Below, in pieces: positions 60,285 through 64,000 of a stretch of DNA of 64,000 nucleotides. The number at the start of each line of letters is the position of its first letter. Positions within the stretch are counted from its first letter, which is position 1. The position numbers were made by a program, and so were the translations under genes. The notes beneath the pieces were generated by a model. It was not told the origin of the DNA. It did not search any database and worked only from the letters and a program-made list of their open reading frames with translations. Source of the stretch: Chamaecrista fasciculata (lineage: Eukaryota; Streptophyta; Magnoliopsida; Fabales; Fabaceae); NCBI GenBank assembly GCA_003254925.1, contig QANZ01045900.1, positions 39,059-103,058 on the forward strand, in the 5' to 3' direction.

Positions 60285-62596
60285 TACTAGTATAAAATAC
60301 GAAGCAGAAATGCAAATTGTGGCCTTTTACCTGATGGAGACAAGGGCGAAGAAAAGTGCAAAGAAATTGAGTAAGTGAATACATGTTGCATCTATAAGCA
60401 CTACTACGTATGCTGCTGCCTGCCTGCGTCAAAAACACGTGCGCTGGAGCAAATAGCCATGTCTACTACTAACGCTAACTCGGATGAAAGGGCAAGGCGT
60501 GTAAACGCCATCCTTATACTCACCTACTAAACTTGGGCTATGTTAACTTGAACGCCCGATTTTGTTTTTTGTAAATTAGGGTCTTCTAATTGTAATGTAA
60601 TTCATTTAAATCGCAGTCTTTTCTTGTTCTCTCTTCTATTCTTTTTAAATTCGGTCTATTCGTTTTCATGTATGTATCAATTGCATTTGTACAAGTCTCA
60701 ATCAAGCCGGCCATGAAGATCAAATGTATAATGTTCATCAGAGAGTAATCATAGAGGAAGGTAAATTGATATTTGGTTTTCTTTGTCCATGCTGATTCAC
60801 TAATATGTAGATTGAGGTGCTGTGGTGGTGGTGGGAGACGAAACTGTCTTTCTCAGGATTTTCTAGTAGTAGTGCTTGCTAGAACTAGTTTTTAGATCCG
60901 ATTCTTTTGATAAATGAGTCAGTGTCTTATATTAATATAGCCATTTATATATTCTTATGTAATTTTTATATTCAAATAAATAGTTGAGTTTTAATTTTGA
61001 GTGGGAATTATGGATATAAATGATAATTATATTTTCATAAATGGGAAGTATAATAAATATTTTCTAATGGATGAACTTATTTGTGGTTTTTTTTTTTTGT
61101 AACAACTGATTTATGTTTTCAAATGTTAAATTATATTGCAAACTTGCTTGTTTGCCACCTTCGGATTACTAAAATGGAATTGTGGATATAGATGGTATTT
61201 GGAGAGGATTATTCTGCAATTATTAAAATGATATCACAACTTGAAATCTTGAATTGTCCCGTCCTTACCCCAAAGGTTCTGAACAGCAAGTGGTATTTAT
61301 GGATAACTAAGGACAGATGGCGTGGATGCCACACATTGTGTCCTTCCTTGATCTAGGTGTTGATTTATCTTCCGAAAATCAATCATTAGAGTTTTTGAAT
61401 TTGATTGAAACGATTAGGTGTCATAACTGAATTAAACAAAAGTAATAGAAAATGGATTCGTTAAATTATGATTCAGGTGAAATATGTAAAGTATCTCATC
61501 TCAATTTATTTTTAAATAATTTTATACTTGATCATCAAATAAACAATTTAAATGAGATCATTTACATAATTTACCTGCTCCCAAAATAATAATAGAGAAA
61601 CGTTATTACTGTTAAAGTTGGTAGCACGTGTTCTCAGCTTAATCTATCAAGTATCAACACATTTGTGTAAACAGGGTTTCTTTCTCTCTCTATCCCTTTA
61701 CAAGACCAAATTGCTTATTATTTAGATAATTTGTTTTAACCAATTTCAAAGAAAAGTCAATTTCGCTGGTGCCAAGTGGTGATGGCAACTCCTTATTATC
61801 AGATACCATACTAGTATATATTTATAAATATCATATGCATAAGGATGTTAGTTGATGCATGGCTGAAACAGTAAAAATCTGAAGGAAGAGGATAATCCCA
61901 AGTATACACGTCCTTCCAACAAAAGAAACAAGTTGGTCTGAAATCAGAATATGATTATGATAAGTAGAAAGTAGTGTTGGGCGATGAATAAGCGTACCAC
62001 AAGAAAACAAAATGTTATCTTCCACGACATTCATGTGAACATTAGGGTTTAGTGAAACAATCCAAAACATATAGGACAACTCACCCTATGTTTTACAGCT
62101 TTTATATATAATAGGAGACAGTTGGTTGGTTGAGACTTGTGAGAGGTCACTATGTCTTAAAAGTGTGCATAAATCTGACACATATTAAGCTGATACTATA
62201 CACTCATATCGACCACATATATGCTATTCTCAACAAATTAAGGCAATTCTAATAAATTGGCTCTCAACTGTCTCTGATTCTCATTCTGTCATAAACACAT
62301 GTTTCTGCAATTCAAAGAACCTTGGAAGTGAAGACTAGATCCATAGATTAAAATAATTCAAACTTATTAGGCTCAAGTCTGAATGAAAGAGCATTTCCTT
62401 AATGAAATCTTCTATTTCTGTCAGCATATATATTCCAACATTCCCAATAGATTTATAAAATATAATTCCTTTTCAAAATCTTGTAGATAAGCTTCACCTT
62501 TCTCCTATCCTTATCCTCATTCAAATGTTTTATACTTGGATATGTCGTGTCCATGCAAATCTCATATCCTAAGATTCCTCGAATACTTCAAACTCA
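60285..62596. other. Downstream flank of KEA and intergenic DNA
   Basis: 60285-60500 probably holds the KEA 3' untranslated region. Beyond it the sequence is AT-rich with no recognised gene; the - strand open frame at 61831-62079 has no domain. Confidence 0.4.
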
Positions 62597-63274
62597 TCTA
62601 TTATAATATATAAAAGCTGAGTGCATGGAGCATATGCTGACACGTGTCTGGCCTCAAATCATTGCTCGAACGCCATGTGGCACAAATTAATTTTTTGCTT
62701 AAATGCTTCACCCAATATGGCATTTCGTCACACACCAAAATGTAATGTTCAAGAGTCAATGGTTGATTTCAAAGGCTGATTCGGATTCATGTCATGTGCA
62801 TTGATGTGCATTGATTTAGTGTCCCTATAATTGATTTTGGTGTGCGATATATATGGAATGTTTTTGGTAGTGTGAATATTGACATATTGGGGTTGAATAC
62901 AAATGATAAACGTAGCAGACATTTCATGTCAAAAACGCATAGTTGCTGAATCTCACATCAATGCATACATTCATGACATATACCAATTAGCGCCGACGAT
63001 TATGCAATTTGCTTAGTATATAATTCATACTCACGTTTAGGCGTAGCACAACAAACCTCAGAATCGTCATTTTCATTTCAGATCTGCCCATCTCATTATT
63101 CAAGTCGTCATTTTCATTTCAGATCTGCCCATCTCATCATCCCTCTTCACTGCTTCACCATCACCGTTGTGACCCATGTCTGTCCTGAATGCCATGTTCG
63201 ACTTTCCTCCTCCCTGGTACCTATTCTCTTTGAACATATTGTGAGAAATTCAATTTAGAGAATGAAAATGACAG

Positions 63275-63390
63275 GAGCTGCAATTAACCGGGATTGAAGG
63301 CTTTGAGATTGGAACCGAGTGTTACATAAATCACGCTTTTACAGAGGACGCTGCAAAGATTTTGAGGGAGGTAGAGGTTCCAGAGTCTAC
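63275..63390 (+). pseudogene. Unidentified exon-like fragment
   Basis: Bounded by an acceptor (AAAATGACAG) and a donor (gtaatt). It encodes 38 residues in phase 0, beginning ELQLTGIEGFEIGTE and continuing through INHAFTEDAAKILREVEV. A possible upstream exon ends at CTCCCTG before gtacct (63227) in a compatible phase (VTHVCPECHVRLSSSL), but has no ATG. I do not recognise the source protein. Confidence 0.4.
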
Positions 63391-63598
63391 GTAATTTCAA
63401 AATTGTTTTTAGGTGACACTTATATGAGGGTTAGCCAATATTATTAAGACTTATAGTAAGGAGTCTTCAGCCTTTACACATGCTATCTAATTATAGTCCT
63501 CAAAACTTGATTTCATCCTTTACACATGCTATCTCTTACATCAATTTCATCCTTTTTTTTTTCAAGAAATAAAATAAATGGCTCTTTTGAATCTGCAG

Positions 63599-63931
63599 GT
63601 TGCTAAGGATAATGGCACAATTTTACCTCAAGCAGCACTATTTCTTATCAGATATCACTCTTTCTATTGTAAGAATTTGATTAAATTAATTATAACAAAA
63701 AGGCTAAATATAGCAATACTCTATTCTACAAGTAAATTAAAGACAATGACATAATATTTTGGTATTGCAGCTTTACACAAGGAAGGAGCAGACACACACT
63801 TGATGAAAGAGTGAGAGTTTAAAACTATTGAAGTATGGTTAATTTGATCTTTAATTCTCTTCACTTATTCCATGTGGGTGCTTATATTTTCTCTTTGGAT
63901 GCAGTATTTCCAAGCGAAGCTTAAATGGTGA
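63599..63931 (+). pseudogene. myo-Inositol oxygenase (MIOX) gene fragment, internally deleted
   Basis: MIOX oxidises myo-inositol to glucuronate. Exons 63599-63668 and 63771-63810 join in phase to give VAKDNGTILPQAALFLIRYH, SFYS and LHKEGADTHLMKE, the conserved late part of the enzyme. After acceptor GGATGCAG comes 63905-63931, reading YFQAKLKW-stop, the MIOX C-terminus. The roughly 35-residue segment that should lie between (NLKWL...EK) is missing, and the frame across the last junction does not match. The iron-binding N-terminal two thirds are absent upstream. It is a broken copy, probably carried by the Helitron-like element. Confidence 0.75.
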
Positions 63932-64000
63932 ACTTGAAGATGTAGAGGATGGAGATGCAGAGCATGCTAGGAATTTTGACTCACAATATATATATATATA

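Larger units (their letters stand above)
62597..64000 (+). mobile_element. Putative Helitron 5' end with captured gene fragments
   Basis: Begins A|TCTATTATAATATATAAAAGCTGAG, typical of plant Helitron 5' termini, followed by a CACGTG-containing leader (62638-62680). Downstream are exon-like pieces with splice signals that do not make one gene (63275-63390 and the myo-inositol oxygenase pieces from 63599). A 41-bp spaced direct repeat of about 31 bp (GTCATTTTCATTTCAGATCT...) lies at 63066 and 63107. The 3' end is beyond the window, so the call is an inference. Confidence 0.45.

Overview
The window is nuclear DNA from a plant, most likely a eudicot. The genes are split by GT-AG introns, several proteins belong to plant-specific families (KEA antiporter, plant tetraspanin, ABCI17/STAR1, ACHT thioredoxin, PRA1), and the rest is AT-rich DNA full of plant transposons. 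Nothing seen names the species. One unknown base lies at about 25775, so this is an assembled contig.

Genes, left to right: ABCI17/STAR1-type ABC ATPase (2082-3989, +, 4 exons); chloroplast ACHT-type thioredoxin-like 2 (7034-11349, +, 4 exons); an intronless PRA1-family gene whose frame is broken by two offsetting shifts (11991-12578, +); intronless cytidine deaminase (16014-16871, -); a chloroplast-targeted SAM-methyltransferase-like protein (35716-38927, +, 8 exons); tetraspanin of the TET8 type (39708-41418, -, 2 exons); and a KEA4/5/6-type K+/H+ antiporter (50934-60284, +, 20 exons). The exon models were made by hand from splice-site phase and family similarity. Each of the six intact models reads through without a stop and has a normal family length. 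These are unlinked housekeeping genes and form no pathway together.

The gene-poor stretches (1-2000, 4300-6700, 12800-15700, 17000-35500, 42000-50550, 60300-64000) are layers of transposons. Many are foldback elements whose arms carry repeated TTTTGGTCC-type motifs; at least seven are flanked by perfect 9-bp target-site duplications, which points to Mutator-like MITEs. There are also three hAT-like elements, three Harbinger-like elements, five short Helitron-like elements with TC...hairpin-CTRR ends, three tRNA-derived SINEs, a solo copia-type LTR, the 3' half of a CACTA element and a LINE remnant. Several are nested: a SINE in a MITE, a MITE in a MITE, a hAT in a MITE and a hAT in a Helitron, which gives a relative order of insertion.

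The right edge (62597-64000) looks like the start of a Helitron that has captured gene fragments, including scrambled exons of myo-inositol oxygenase. No bacterial-type operon, CRISPR array, rRNA or canonical tRNA gene was seen.
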